Below are positions 26,001 through 40,829 of a stretch of 64,000 bases of DNA, piece after piece. The number at the start of each line of letters is the position of its first letter. The stretch's first letter is position 1. A model generated the notes under the pieces. It was not told where the DNA came from and did not search any database. It saw only the letters and a program-made list of their open reading frames with translations. The DNA lies in assembly GCF_047495875.1 (NCBI RefSeq), contig NC_092467.1, positions 13,977,566 to 14,041,565 of the forward strand, read 5' to 3'. Made by a program: the position numbers and the translations under genes. Source of the stretch: Pithys albifrons albifrons (lineage: Eukaryota; Chordata; Aves; Passeriformes; Thamnophilidae).

Positions 26001-29000
26001 CACTGAAAAATAATTTATTCTCAGGAGGCAAATAATGAATTAAGATTCAGCCTAAGGCACATTTTTCTAAGCAGAAATGTAGCCTCTGGAAAATAGGGCA
26101 TTTGTAATACCAGATTTTCAGGGACAATAGCATAAAAGGTGATGCTACAGTAATTTCAGAAATAATTCTTTCTATTCATTTGATCTCAAAATTTCAAACT
26201 CAACCAAGATGTATGAGACATACACACATGCTCACAGCACTGAGATACTTGTTATCTGTCATCCTGAATGCTCATGGAGAGAAAATATTAAGACTTTCTT
26301 CGATCAAACTGAAATTATATAAAAGTAGCCCCACGCTACCTGGCTCCTTCATCCTATTACCACAGTTTATATTATCCTTCTATATTCTCAGGATAACAGA
26401 ACTTTCTATGAAGATTAATGCTACACTCACTTCACTGCACATTAATGTAGAAGACATTATTATGTCGAGCTCCAGGAATTCCCACTGGCAAATAATATTA
26501 AATCCATGCATTGTCTCTCCACTCTCCAGGTATCCTGAAATGTTGGCTTTACAAGTGCTGTAAATTCAGCCATAGCTGATAGTAGGACTTCATGCTAGAA
26601 TTCTGATTAAAGTATTCAACGACATAAAAAACCAAACCAAAATATAGCTATATATAGCTTGGAAGAAAGTACATGCTGGTACAAAACTACTACAATTATT
26701 TCTTCCTATGCCACCACAATAGTTTCTGTGAGAACACTAGAGAAGTTATAATGATTTATTTTGAAATAGCAAGATTTTTATACAAATAAAAGACCTTCAT
26801 TTCTTAACATATTATATTGTTTAATGTAATATATTAATCTGTAAATATGTGTCTTTAAGAGGACTAATATTCTTAGAGATTTCCTCTACTTCTATATGGG
26901 AAATATTCTTCAAACTGCTCTAAGGAAAATATATTGGATAAGAAAAATATACTGTTCTTATATTCCCTATGTCTTCTTGCCCCAGTAAATAAGGACAGAG
27001 AAATCTTGATGTTTAATGATGTCACTTTTCTTCAGAATAAAGAATAGTCCATGTAAAGACTTAACAGGTCCTCACCAATTAAGATATTTACTTCAGCACT
27101 TACTAAACTTAACTTCCTTTTCAACCCTTATGAAACTTTGGTTTAGGAAAGGAAAATATGTACAAGTTTCTGAACTGTGAAAACTGTACAGAAGCTTTCT
27201 TTCTTGGATGCATCCCTAACTGGTATTGTAGTAACCATGTGCACAGATTGAAATTATAATTTAAGAGAACACTAGAGGAAGGTGTGTGTTCCTGAAGACT
27301 GCCTGTAAAACTAAAATTCTTGGAAAACAAGATCTTATTCACCAGTCCATCACCCAGCAAAATGCCTGGCATAAAATTAGTCTCAATCAAGCTGAAGGTA
27401 CATTTATAGTAATAAATCCCATAGGTCTTTTTTAACCTTACATTTAATATTTGGAGTTAGAAGCAAGACTTGAGGTATTTACCATTTCTGTGTAGCTTTA
27501 AAATGGGTAGCAACAATTCAATGGCAATAATGTTCTGTTTCTATAATAGATACTTGTTTACAAGTCATAAAGTCAAGGTTCCTTTCCTAAGGATTCCCAA
27601 GGGAACAGAGGCTGGCAACATGTAAACACAGGAAAGGGAATGAGACTGATCAAACTAATGCAACTCAGCACTACACATACTAAGAGCAACAACATTTTTT
27701 TTAATTTTACATTATTTTAAATTAATATCACGGGGACTTTACTTACCTCAACCATCCTCTTGAATAAAGTGCTTTTATCATACTTACATGTTGAACTTCT
27801 TCCTGTTACAGGAAATAGAACCCTGCAGAGTTCTACATAAGTTAAACAGCAGCAAAACATGACCAGATTCACAGATGCTTCTGTCTCTCTGTCTCTGAAT
27901 GTGACCCATAGATAAAAGCCTGGTGAACATGCATGGCTTAGACCCTGTACACATTAGGTGTATTGACAGCAATACTCTCTCCCTTGTTAATCTTTTTGCA
28001 CTATTATTTTTACTTTGATTTTTAAGTGGAAAGAAAAAAAATCTAATGTGAAAGATCTAGTGCAATTTACTAACTCAGATGCCTTCGGGAGTCACAGGCA
28101 GGAACTTACTCAACACAGCCATGATGTGCTGGTGACTTCTTTCACCTGATGAAAGAAATTATGAAACTCCCTCCCTCTCTTCAAACACATGGGCCTCAGT
28201 GCTCATCGTGGCTGGAGGAAAGGAATGCAATTGTTATGTTTCTTTTTTTTTCATTCTTATCCAACTTTTAAATACTTTTTATGCTGCCCTGATTGTGTTT
28301 ATCAGAGAAGCAGACTTCTTGTGAAACAAATACTTACACTGTGTAATTTGTTTCAGGGATAGCACTGCTGTTTCCTCCAAACTCTGGCATTTCCCAGGAA
28401 GCTAATTGTCCCCAATGGCTAAAATATAGCTACTCCCTTGTCTTTCTTTAATAACTTGCATATCAGAAACAATACTTCGTTAAGTAACGGCTCACACGCC
28501 TGGACAACTCGCAGTACTCAGCTAATGCTAATTGCTTTTGCAGCTGCCTGAGAGCGTGCCCCAGGGCAGTTCCTTCAGATCAGCAGCCAGCCCTAACCTG
28601 TCACTCCAAAGCAACATTTGTGTGACTGTGCTTTAATTACTCACCCTCCTTGTTCAGATGACCATGTGACGTTATGACTTGTTAATCTATGGAGCACAGC
28701 CAGATCCCAGATACTACATCTTCTACACCATTTAAGACCAATTCACAGGATTTCAAAAGAAATACTCTGTCAATTCCCACGGTGGCTACTAAGAGTACAA
28801 CAGCTGGCCCCAGAGGATACATTCTTACAAAGTATCTTTTTATGGAAGAGGCCACAGAAGCTGCCTGGTCTAAGGCTCTACCTGCTTGGAGGAGGATTCC
28901 TGAAGAGAACTTGAAGAACTGGATAAATTAGTCTTGAAGAATTTTTACAATGAGAGATAATGCCCATTTTAATTAGTAAAGACCATCCTTATTCTCTAGA

Positions 29001-32000
29001 TAAATAAACCACATCTCTTCATTAAGCTCAGCATGTGAAGGTTCTCCCTGGATTTTGTTCCTATTTCTATCATTTTCCTGAAAGCAAAGATGAACTATGT
29101 GAAAACCTTCCCAGTATGGCTACTGATGTCACAACAGGCTAATGGTCTATCATTTTAGGGCAAAAGGGAGTGGTTCTTCCAATCTGCTGTTTTGTAGGGA
29201 AAGGGCATGCACAGATTTTTAGCTGTCTGATCAAAGCAAACCTATTGATTAAATTACAATGAAAACAAAATTGTCAGGTGTAGATTTTGGAACTACAGGA
29301 AAGTAAATGCCAGCTTATATGCATAGCCTCTTTATGTCTCAAAAATAGCTTTCTCCTTCATAAGCAGTGCCATTGATTGAGATGCTATTCAGGCAAATGT
29401 CTAAGAACATTTTGTTCAGTAATTATTGTAGGCTTGAGCACACAGACTATAGAAGAAAAATCTATTTTAAGCCCAAAACCCAGTGTGCCCTTCACTGCAG
29501 GCATGGCTGTGACTAACAGAGATGTCATGCTCATTATTTTACCAGATGCAAAAGCTCAAAACAAGCTATTGAGCTCATTAAAGACACAAAGCATGGGATA
29601 GCATCCAACAGTCATAGCAACGAATTACTGGGCTCCAGGCAAACTAGCTAACTACAAATTGAGGTGGGAAAAAAGAGTGAGTATAAGATACGTAGTAATC
29701 ATTCACAGCAAACAGAAAAGTCAAACCAACAGGTCTTTGAGCTGTCAAGAAGGAATATACTAAATTTTAGCATATCTTGGTGACTAATAGATGAAAAACT
29801 GATTAAATTTAACCTTGTTAAAAATTAGAGAAAAATACACAAAATGCATAAAATAAGCAAGTACTACAGCCTGGGATCTGATTACTACTCTTGCCAGGTC
29901 AAACTTAGCTAGAAAACATATTTCTATAAAAACACTTCCATGTCAGTGATGCTTTGTGCCCACTTCCCTCAAGCATGCCTGCTGCACTTCTGTGACTTTA
30001 GCAGAGTTCTGACTTTAGAAGGGCTCTAAGCAGACTGGAAATCCTACTGGCATTGTTGCTATTCTTGAACAAACACATTATTTTTCACCTCCTCTGTTAG
30101 ACTACTATATGCCATTGTTGCAAATGTAATTAAAGCAACACCTCTGAATCCAATTAGCAAAACAGAATAAAACCCCATCCGCTTCTTTCATCCATAAAGA
30201 TGAAATAACTGTGCTGGTCAAAGTGCTAAGTTTCATGTAGACTTCTTGTGAAACTTTAAGCTACTAGAGAAACAGAATGTTCAGTATGAAAAATTCTTCA
30301 GTTTAAAAGTCTGTCAACAAATACGAAGGGTCATCTTCATTGCACGATCCAGTATCTACTTTTGCAAAAGGTGTCAGGAAAAAAAAAGTCATTAAAGACA
30401 AATGGCTAAGTCTAACACAAAGAATAAGTTTCTTTCATCTGAGATTTGAAACTTTGGATTTAGCTTCCTGAACGCACTAAGATTTCAAAAAGAATATTTT
30501 ACAGGTAGATATTCAGAATTTCCAAAAGAAGAGGCTAAAGACTAAAATCAATTCTTCATGGAATCATTTTATTTTCAAGTATACTACAGTAATACAAAAG
30601 AGTTCAGAAATGTACTGAGCATGACTCATTTTTCATTAAAGTATCTTAAAAATAAATCACAGAAGCTCTTTACAAATTATATCCCTTTGAAAAGACTTGA
30701 AAGACCAGACTGCAGACTGTTGACATGAAGATGTCAGATGAAAAGAAAAACTATCCAATCCGTTTTATTGCACATTGGATATATTTTCATGGGACTAGGT
30801 TATCCTCTCTCATGAATCACAATTCCAAAATGTCAGGAAAAATAGAGAGTTTTAAGTGTTATGTAAAGGCTATTACTAACTGTTGACCACTATGTCACTT
30901 AAAAAATAGTGTGTAATTTTAAAACTGCCGAAAGTTATAAAATTAGATATTCATTAAATTATTATCATTTACATTTTGATGGCCCATAACAGTTTTAAGA
31001 TTGTTATGAAAACCTTTTGCATGCCTTTTTACTCTATGATGGCTAAATCCCTGCAGAATTATTAGGACTTGACAGCTCCACATAAAGTTGAAATAATGGG
31101 GTTTGGCATCTGAGAGATCCTTAATCCTCTTCCATCAATACTGCTGCACTAATTGCAAATGTCAGGCTAAAATGACTGTGAGCCTCAGACATCTGTCACT
31201 TACAATTACACCAAAAAATTGCTATGATTATTACACTGCATGTTCTATGACCAAATCACAATACTGAAAGCATAATTACTCCAGCATGTGTAATTTGTTT
31301 CAATAGAAAGAAAAAAAAAATTAACAACCCCCACACACACTCAGGGCTTTCAAGGAAGCCCTACTCAACCATCAGAAGAAAATTTTCCTCTTCCACAGCA
31401 TGAGCCAAACTGTAGTTTCTAATTCAGCCAGGTATATGAAGAATGGCATTGATACTATCACTGAAAACAAGTTGCACCAGATGTATTTTAATTAATAGAA
31501 GCAACAATATTTAAATATATATGTGCAGTCTCACAAGCAGCCTCTTCAGAGCATTGTCACATGGCTATTTGCAATTTTAATCAAGAATTTCTTGCCATGC
31601 TCTTCCTTGAGATAATCTACTGTTACTAAATATATCCTGCTAGTTTCTAAAAAAATGAGACATATTTGGATACATTATCAATGATTGTTTGTCATTAGTA
31701 TCATTGGATACTATGACTTACCACTGTTACTGCAAAGGTAATGGCTTGGGAAAATTGTTGGCAGAATGTGAGGTCAGCATTACACAATGTTACACAGTTA
31801 AAACTATTTCTGTTAATTATGGTTTATGAGAGTGGCCATTAGATAATTTAATACACAGTATGTAATCAGTGTTTGATTTTTTACCTCTTCCTCTCTCTGC
31901 AACTTAGGTGAGCTGAGATCTTTAACATGAAAAAAAAACATGATAAAAAACGCAAACATTTTAGTCTGCAAACTGAATGAGTAATAAATGTCCCCTATGA

Positions 32001-34320
32001 AAAAGCATGCTCTTTTAAAGATAACTCTTCTAAATTTCCTTGGAATCACAGCTATTGGTAGCAGCATTCCAGTTAAATTTTCACTAAAATAGAATTAATC
32101 TAATCAAGGAAGAAGCTCTTAGAAAAGCACAGATCAGTGATATTTTTGAGAGACTGTAATTTTTTAATTAGTATTCCAGGAGAGGAATTAAATTTGGAAA
32201 AGATTGCTTAATTTGTATGAAGTTCTAATTTTTATATTTTTCAAGTGTGTAGATTAAATCCTCAGTTCAAAATGAAACATGAAGGACACCATCCATTTCT
32301 CCCATAGAATCAAGCCTCCTTTTTTCCCAGAGAAGAAAACAACAGATTCCTCACGTGGATCATCATCTTTAAATTATACCTAACTATAAATCTTCATTAA
32401 GTCACTACGTGTAAATTTCAGGAATTAGAGGCATTAAAGTTGTAGTAAGATGTGGATACTTACATGATCTTCTTCCCTCATATAGCTTGATTTCCAAGGG
32501 AAGGAAATCTTGGCTTACAGGCTAGAAGAAAGGATATATACTCGGCAAGTTTGGAAAACTGAAGTACCAGGACTGAAGAACACAACACTGAGAACCTCTG
32601 ATCCAAAAGTATGTTTACTTCAAAGTGACATCAATTCAAAACTGACTTTCTTTCATGAAAAAGGGAAAATATTGAGTGCTTATTTCTCTCAAATAAATGA
32701 ATTATCTTTGTATTGGAAATTAAGAGACAGATCTATATAATGTGAAATAATATACACGTGTCTGGAGAACTACATGCAAGAGTCTTGGACACCAGAGCTC
32801 CCAAGCAATATTTTGAAGCAGGGCTTAACGACTGGTTTGGCTTTCATTCTCCTTTAACTAATTTTACAGAGTTTTAACCCCCATTATCATGGAGTAAAGC
32901 CTAAAAAAAGATGAAACAAGTAAGATGTATGAAATAACCAGACCCAAAGCTTCCAGAATAACAGGACATGCTAGTGCTGCATATTGAAATGATTGTTGCA
33001 AATGCATCTGGTCCATCACACATCATGCCACATATTCAGACTTCCTAATGAAAACTGGCAATTTTCATCTGGGATTTAGTCCAAGTCCTATTGTCCTAGG
33101 TGAAATGATTTTGAAGACTCTTACAGCTGTTGTAAGGAAGAACAGAGTATTCATTGATTCTGATTTGACTCACAAGTGAGAGCCCCTCACACAAATTTTT
33201 CTAAGTGATCAACTGGCAACATTATTTTCCAGTTCAAAAAGTACGTATTTCATACTGTGATCCCTGACAAGACTGACATTTTCAGAATCTCTGACAGCAG
33301 AGTCTCCAGGGAAGTCCTGATGCAAGACATATTCCTTTTTTTCCAGCCAGCTGAGGTGACAGCCTCCAGATTCCAAGCAGTGGGGGAAGGAGGGCAAGGG
33401 TTTATCTGACACAACCTTGACAGTATTTTTGCCAGTACTCACTATAATTTTCAGAATGAGAAGAAGAGAGGTAGACATTGAGGAGGATAAATGTTGATCA
33501 TACAGGACAGCCATTCCCATTTAGGAAATGTCCTATAATCTTCTGGTAAATTTTTAATGCAGTTAATACAGAACTCCATGCAAAAGAAATATTAAGTAGT
33601 AGAATTTCTCAGCTTTAGAACAGCCCAAGGAAAATTTTTGGCATTAACGTGTTTTTTTGTCATTTCTCTTTTGGCATCCTTCCACAAACAGCTGGTTAGC
33701 ATAAGAGCAGAATGAATTCTGGATTAATTCATACAAATCATTGCAAATAACTGACTGAATATAGTGAGTGTGTGTGGGGGGGTGTTTATGCCATATTACT
33801 CTCTGTTTCCTAGTCTTCCTAGAAAACAAACAGCTCATGTATGCATGAAGCATCACAATTTTTTTGACTATATATAGCAGACACATATCCACAATTCCAC
33901 GTTAATAATTACATGTTACTGAAAAAAAAAATCATTAGCCACTTATATGGAAAGAATGTGAGACCTGTGGGACAGAACCAACTTGTGAAAACTTATTAGT
34001 GTACCTACTCCCAAAACTTCATAGGTAAATGACAGTGTTTCAAAGACAAACCACTGCAGTACAAAAACACTGACTTGAGTATCTTTGCATAAAACTACAT
34101 TGTATAATTTACCTACACTCAAAAGACTCGCAGAGTCAGGTACTGTTTCAGCGAAGACAACCTGAAGAAAGAATAAGCTTAAGAGTATTTTTTGGCCATC
34201 AATCTTCTACTCTCTCAAAACTCCTCAGAGATACTGCATTCACAATTTTATTTTAAAGTCAAAGTTGGGATTGTGATGGTTAAAATTGGTCTGTCTTTTC
34301 TAAAACAAGGAAGTCTCACA
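23040..34320. other. Non-coding stretch, no gene recognised
   Basis: About 11 kb with no recognisable gene. The longest frame, 127 codons at 26180-26563, resembles nothing I know and is compatible with chance. A GATA-type microsatellite lies at 23417-23448 and a short CA run near 25649-25660. No CR1 or LTR remnant is visible by eye between 23040 and 34320. Confidence 0.6.
23417..23448. repeat. (AGAT)n microsatellite
   Basis: AGAT units at 23417-23428 continue as an interrupted series containing AGGT, AGAC and AGAT to 23448. Simple tetranucleotide repeat with point substitutions. The minus-strand frame across it gives a periodic Leu-Ser-Ile-Tyr peptide, which is not a gene. Confidence 0.85.
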
Positions 34321-35345
34321 CAGAATCATAGAATCATAGAATCGATTGGGTTGGAAAAGACCTTCGATATCATTGAGTCCAACCCTTGGTCCAACTCTAG
34401 TCCATTTACCAGATCATGGCACTCAGCGCCACATCCAATCTGTGTTTAAAAATCTCTAGGGATTGTGAATCCACCACCTCTCTGGGCAGCCCATTCCAAT
34501 GCCTGATTACTCTCTCTGTAAAGAATTTTTTTCTGATATCCAACTTAAATTTCCCCTGGCAGAGCTTAAGCCCGTGCCTCCTTGTCCTATTGCTGAGTGC
34601 CTGGGAGAAGAGACCAACCCCCACCTGGCTATAACTTCCCTTCAGGTAGTTATAGACAGTGATGAGGTCACCTCTGAGCCTCCTCTTCTCCAGGCTAAAC
34701 AACCCCAGCTCCCTCAGCCTCTCCCCATAGGGCTTGTGCTCCAGTCCCTTCACCAGCCTTGTTGCTCTTCTCTGGACTCGCTCCAGCACCTCAATATCCT
34801 TTCTGAACTGAGGGGCCCAGAACTGAACACAGTACTCAAGGTGTGGCCTCACCAACGCAGAGTACAGGGGAAGGATCACTTCCCTGGTCCTGCTGGTCAC
34901 GCTATTTTTGATACAGGACAGGATCCCATTGGCCTTCTTGGCCACCTGGGCACACTGTTGACTCATGTTGAGCTTCCTGTCAATCAGTACTCCAAGGTCC
35001 CTTTCTGCCTGGCTGCTCTCCAGCCACTCTGTGCCCAGCCTGTAGCGCTGCAGGGGGTTGTTGTGGCCAAAGTGCAGGACCCGGCACTTGGCCTTGTTGA
35101 ACTTCATCCCATTGGAATCAGCCCATCTCTCAAGTCTATCCAGATCCCTCTACAGATCCCTCCTGCCTTCCAGCAGGTCAACACTCCCTCCCAACTTGGT
35201 GTCATCAACAAATTTTCTGATGACAGACTCAATCCCCTCATCTAAATCATCAATAAACATGTTAAACAGGACTGGACCCAACACAGACCCCTGGGGAACA
35301 CCACTGGTGACCAGCCGCCACTGGATGCAGCTCCATTCACCAGCA
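34321..35345 (-). mobile_element. CR1 non-LTR retrotransposon, 5'-truncated, about 1 kb
   Basis: The minus strand reads the last part of the CR1 reverse-transcriptase ORF, a short 3' UTR of about 85 bases and the characteristic tail of two ATTCTATG-type octamers ending at 34321. The 5' end is lost just upstream of the reverse-transcriptase GVPQGS motif (about 35302), as is usual for CR1. A full element is about 4.5 kb, so roughly a quarter remains. The tail octamers are intact and the reading frame has one stop, so this is the youngest-looking repeat in the window. CR1 does not normally leave clear target-site duplications, and none is evident. Confidence 0.95.
34406..35345 (-). pseudogene. 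CR1 ORF2 reverse transcriptase, C-terminal remnant
   Basis: This is the 3' part of the CR1 endonuclease/reverse-transcriptase ORF, whose product copies CR1 RNA at the target site. In one frame it shows the RT motif GVPQGS (35302-35285) and the catalytic box FVDD (35212-35201), the CR1 counterpart of YxDD, with both aspartates retained. A single in-frame TAG at 35152-35150, most likely a CAG-to-TAG change, breaks the frame. Downstream the same frame stays open from an internal ATG at 35107 for 233 codons to a TAA at 34408-34406, covering the RT thumb and the C-terminal region typical of CR1. The N-terminal endonuclease and RT fingers are missing, so the copy cannot be active. The 248-codon frame on the opposite strand (34499-35245) is a shadow. 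Confidence 0.93.
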
Positions 35346-38300
35346 CTCTCTGAAATATGACATACTCTCTCTGGAAGTTCATTTATATTATACTGAAATA
35401 TGAACACTGTTTTAGATCTTTCAGCGTCACCAAACTGATTAGCATTACCAACAGAACTTGAAAACATCTGTGCTTTCAGGACACATAGATACTGTTTTAT
35501 GCTGAGGGGAGAAAAATCCAATCCTTATATAATAATTGTGTTGGCTTCTATTTCTCTGTGAATGTCCAGCCTCTTCACTTTCAGGAGTGAAATCTTCTGG
35601 TTTATGGCCTTTAAACAGCAACTTTTCAACTTTATCATCCATTTTTCTCCTTTCTCACCAGATTTCAAGTCATTCTTTTTCCACATTCGTCCAGACTATC
35701 CCTTCCTTATTCCATCCCTTTCCCATTGCAATTTTCACAAATATCTGCCTCTCCCCCATATTTTCTCACTGAAGCTTTTGTGAGCTTTGGTGCAAATGAA
35801 ATATTCACTTCAACCCATTGAGTTCAAGGTTATGAAAAACACATCAGCATCTATTTTATGAGAAAGAAAATAAACTTACCTATTTTACACTGATGATTTT
35901 TCCAAAGAAGCTTTAAGCTTGTCTTTTGCTTGTTTAAATGGTTCATCATTTCTATTTGGGTTCAGGGCAAGTATTTATCTTAACCTGCCTTTTATAACAA
36001 GCTGCAACTACAGAATATTTTGAAATGAATTAAAGCTATACTGCCCTGAGGTTTAAAAAGCCAATGCAGATTTTGGTGTGTGTATGAGAGGGAATAACAG
36101 GGGGAAGGAAGCAGGTTAAGTGACAATAGGTTACTCAGCCATTAACTGTTCTTAGGATTATTCAGTAGGAAAAATGAGAAGTAAAAATAAGAATGGTACC
36201 ATGAAATTAGACCCCTGCCCATCCTCACTGTGTTTCATATAAATAGTTGCTGTGTCTCTTAGAGGAAGAGATGATGAATCATGCAGCCATGTCCTGGAAG
36301 CAACGAGCCAGCTGTGTTACCAAAAAGAAACTTTATATGCAGTAACCTGAATCAGGCACTCCATTATAACAAATTCAATTTTAATGAGAAAGAGAATCAG
36401 ACTTTATACATGAAAGATGTTGACTCTACTCAAGATGATACTTATTGCTATGAGTATTGTCTACCACTAAAAAAGAAAATGTTCACTGTCATATACAATT
36501 TTGGAAGGTAAAGTCAGGAAAGCATTAGATTGATCTTTCAGCATCAAATTTGCTACAGGATAAAGCTGCCAGTGACTTTAAAATAATTACAGAATACACA
36601 GTAGGCAGAATTAATTGAAATCAACATGTGTGTTTCACTCACTTTAATGAGACCAGTATCCAACACTGCCAAAACTCCTTGTCAGAATTTTGCCCCTGAT
36701 TACCCAGCTAACCTCATCTAACCAATAGCAGTGTTGTGTGTCTAACAAGTACTCCAACATTTGTACTTTATTGATTATGGCATTGCTGAACCAATACATT
36801 CAAATGAAAACACTGGTAACTTGTCTATTAAGTTGATTTCTGCTGCAAATTGTTTGTACCAGATCAACTCAAGCAGAAACTGTCCTGCCTGAGCTGATCT
36901 TACCATTCTTGCCATTTTATTTTAAATTTGATATTGAACCTTTCCTCCTACCCTTGGCATCTCAGTCTATCTTGACCTGTTGGACTGGCACAGATCTCTG
37001 TCTACTGATGAAATAATGTAATTTTTCCCCTTTTCCACTGACACTCCTCAGCATTTTTGTTCTTTCTTCAGTTTATGGTGACTACAAGTTGCTGAAGGAT
37101 TAGGCCTGTTTAGCTCAGGCTGATCACATTATGCTAGAAAGATTGCGTAACATGGAGCATGTAAGTACTCCAGTCAGCTTTGCTGAATCAGGATGATTTC
37201 AGTTAGTTCTTTTAATCTTGTTGCCTTATATTGTTTCCATAGTAGTACCTTCTCAGAGCTAAAAGCTTAGGTTACTTTTAGTTATTTGGTAAATAAATGT
37301 GGTTAATTGTTTTTTTGTTCGTTCTACAGTACCAATGTGAGGGTTTTGCAAAAACTACCCATACGTTCAAATTTCTGCTTGGAATTAGTGCTGTTCTTAA
37401 ATTATTGCAGTTGCTATAGAACCACTAAAAAACCTTTTCATCTGACTGAAAAAAAATCCTTTCATTAATTTTCTCTCTATTCTTCCTATGCACTTGGGTA
37501 TGAAGGCTGAGGCACTGGCAGTAGACCAGACTTCTCAATGGATAATTTCCTCTAAATGATGAACTAAAATTATTTTGACTTCTGTATTTTTAGATGCTCT
37601 TCCAGCTTCCTTTTCATTATTGGTATGAGGAAGTCATTTATTGCATTGTTATGGAATAGTCAGCTTATTCCCTTTCTCTGTCTATTTATGTCCCTCTCAA
37701 TATGTATACACATTTATCTGTTTACTCATTAAAGTAATTAACCAAACTCATCTCAATATCAGAACCAGGAAACTCCCAACACATCATTCTTTGCTCATGC
37801 GATTTGAAGTGAATTGTTTGAAGTGAAATCCAAAGTGTTCTAACACTTTAGTGTTGTCAGTCAAAACAAAAAGGGAATAACAGTAACAGCTTTTGGAATC
37901 TCCCTCAGTAATTCCATCTGCTAACATTTTTCCTACCAATGTCCTAAAGTGAGAGCAAAACACTAATAAAGCAAGCTACGTCTCACCCTCAGTCACAGGT
38001 GAAATGTTATGCTCTAAAATCGTGTAACAAGCTAATGTGTCAGTCCATCTTCCATAGAAGCAGCTCTGGCTTTTCTCCCATATTCCCTCTTACATTTGCA
38101 AGAATTTCCTTGTAAATTCAGTATAGATACAATCCCACCACTTTTAAATTCTTTATGAAAACCCAGCCTTTCTGGGAAGTCTCCAAACCCCTTGATGCTA
38201 ATATGCAGGAAGCAATCTATCTTCCTAACAGACACTATTTATTGGGTTTCTTTACTCTTCTATTTGTCATACCCACACACCATCTTATGTCTTAGACTTA

Positions 38301-40829
38301 ATTCCTGAGCACCTGGGGCAAGGATCATTTATTAACTCTGTTTGTACAACATCAAATGCAACAGGGTTATGATTTATGCCAGACCTGACAAATTAAATAA
38401 ATAGCCTGTCTTTTCCCTGAGAGTCTCAAACACTGGTTTTTGGAATATTTCTAAAACAAGTACTGGACTTGAATAAAATTACTTGGATGGTGATCTCACA
38501 CATTAAATCCTGTGGACATTTCTCTCAAACTTAGGAATGTATGTTTTTCAACTGTGTTGATTCTCCTAAAAATGTTTTGTTTCAAGACATCTTTCAATAT
38601 TTTTTCCCAAACATAAAAATCTGAATAAAGTGGACAGGAATTTAGGTAAATGAAGAGAATATCAGAAATTATGGACTTACAGATAGAGGTACCTATCAAT
38701 TAGGTGACACAAAAGCCATGTTTGTTCATTACTCTTTGGTTCTCTGGCAAGCACTTAAACAAACCTTAAACATACCCTTTAACGGGACATGAAGAAACAC
38801 ATCTGAAAGCCATATGCACACAGATTGGGTTTTTACATTCATAAATATTTCCTAAGAGGGCTATCTAAATGTTCACATGACGTATCTGTTTGGTAAGGGC
38901 TACATGGCTGTGTGCAGGCAAAGCAGGTGCAATTTAGCATTCCAGATTTCTGGATATGCAATATTCCCTCTGACTCAAGAATAATATAAAAGAGATTTTT
39001 TAGAAATTGTTTTGATGAAAAACTATTGCACTCTGTTGACTGAATACTCCTAAAATTCAAGCCTGCATACTATATTGGAAAAAACCAAAACAAAAAACAA
39101 ACAACAAATGTGGTTGTAAAAGGATGTAAGAGAAAGGATTGTCACACCATGTGTATGACAGGTTGTTACTATTTCAGTACAGATGCAGTTACTCAGACCT
39201 GTAATCCTATTCAAATTGTATGTACAAATTCTGACCTTAGTCAAACTACAGAAAAAATGAAGAAATAAGCAATCTGTTCCTACAAAAATGTTGAATTTTC
39301 TGAAAATCTACCAGGGAGGTAGATTTCCAAAACTGAAATCATGCCCAGCCCTCATATTTTCCATCATTCACTGAGATTTGACTTAATAAAGCTTTCCCTT
39401 CTCTGACTGAACATACTTGTGCAAATGTGCTATTGAAACTGAAAAGCATATGATTAACAAAAGACAAAGCAAATGCAGAATGGTAAGAATATTATATTTC
39501 CTCAGGAAGATGGAAATGTAAAAGATGGGGAGTAGCAGAAAGAACAGTAAATGGAATCTCTTAGAAACAGATTTCCTTCCCCAGTAGATAGAAATCCAGT
39601 CGACAAAACTGTATACAAATAAAACACAAATAGATTATTACAATCTACATTCCAATATTCCAGTTAAATTTGATTTAAGGCTATTCTCAGAAGGAACAAA
39701 TTTTCTGCACAGGTAGACAAACCAAGGGATAAATTCCAACATGCTTGAAAAACATGCTCTAAAACTATGTATCAGCAGAAAAGCATTGTTACATGGAAGA
39801 AGGGAAAGCACAAAGAAAGATTCTTTCATGTGAAAGGTAACATTTGGCAAGAGAAGGAGCATTGGTTTTCTGAAAGAAAGAATTCTTCTTCTCTATCCAG
39901 TCTGACATGAATGCCCTGGGAGAGAAAGGGAACCAAGTCAAAAGTACTGACATGACAATGGCTAACAGTCTTTAATCTTTGTTACCTGTGTTCCACACAA
40001 GTTAAGAGACACAGCTTCTCACAGAACAAAAATTCTGGGGATTTAAGAATAAATCTGTCTTACTCTATTGCTGTTTAAAATGGCAGGCTTTAATCATCTT
40101 ATGCTTATTTTTCTGTTTTTACTTTTAGAATAGCAACTAATGATTTATCTTGACAGATACAAAAGATTGCTGAGGGAGAAGATCCTTCTGGCCTACAGCA
40201 AATTAAAATTATTACAGAGAGATTTAGCCTGCGATATGTCACAGGAGCTGGAATGCACAGTGGCAGAGAGGAAGCCCACTGGCTGTGGAACACCAGATAT
40301 AGCATGTAGTATTATATGGCTTGATCATGAGTACCATGATACAACCATATGTTGTGCTTCTCCCGCAAATTATCTGTAATCATGCCTCATACATGGACAT
40401 ATCCATGTGTATATTTATCCTCATATGCTTGCCATTCAGCTGCAGTGGCTCTCCTTCTAGACATGTGGATTATTGTGAGTCCATAGTCAAATCACTATCA
40501 TTGGGCATGAGTTATTCTACTGTGGGATCACAACTATTGCACAATGAAGCAGCAATGGCATTTTGCAACCACTTCATGTTGATCTCTCACTTGCTGCTCA
40601 TCTCTGTGCACTCAGATTATTGAAGTGATTTTGTACTCACAGGCCATCCAACCACTTTAAAATGTTATCACAGTCACAAGGAATTATGTGCAATACAGTC
40701 AAAGGATATTGACACAGAACAGCTGGATAACTAATAGCACAGGCTTTTTCTACAGGTGAGGTCTTTGGAATTTTAATTTGTACAGATTAAGACTAGAAAC
40801 CACATATAGTATCAAAGTATGACCAGTTA
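35346..40829. other. Non-coding stretch, no gene recognised
   Basis: No gene or clear mobile element is recognisable. Frames are all short (100 codons or less). The DNA is AT-rich with a pyrimidine-rich stretch near 35630-35770 and a short A/C-rich run at about 39080-39110. Confidence 0.6.

Noticed and set aside
26180..26563. 127-codon open frame, plus strand
   Set aside because: No family resemblance, no promoter or splice context. A frame of this length is expected by chance in 64 kb of six-frame sequence.
34499..35245. 248-codon open frame on the plus strand, the longest in the window
   Set aside because: It is the antisense shadow of the CR1 reverse transcriptase on the minus strand, which shows real RT motifs.
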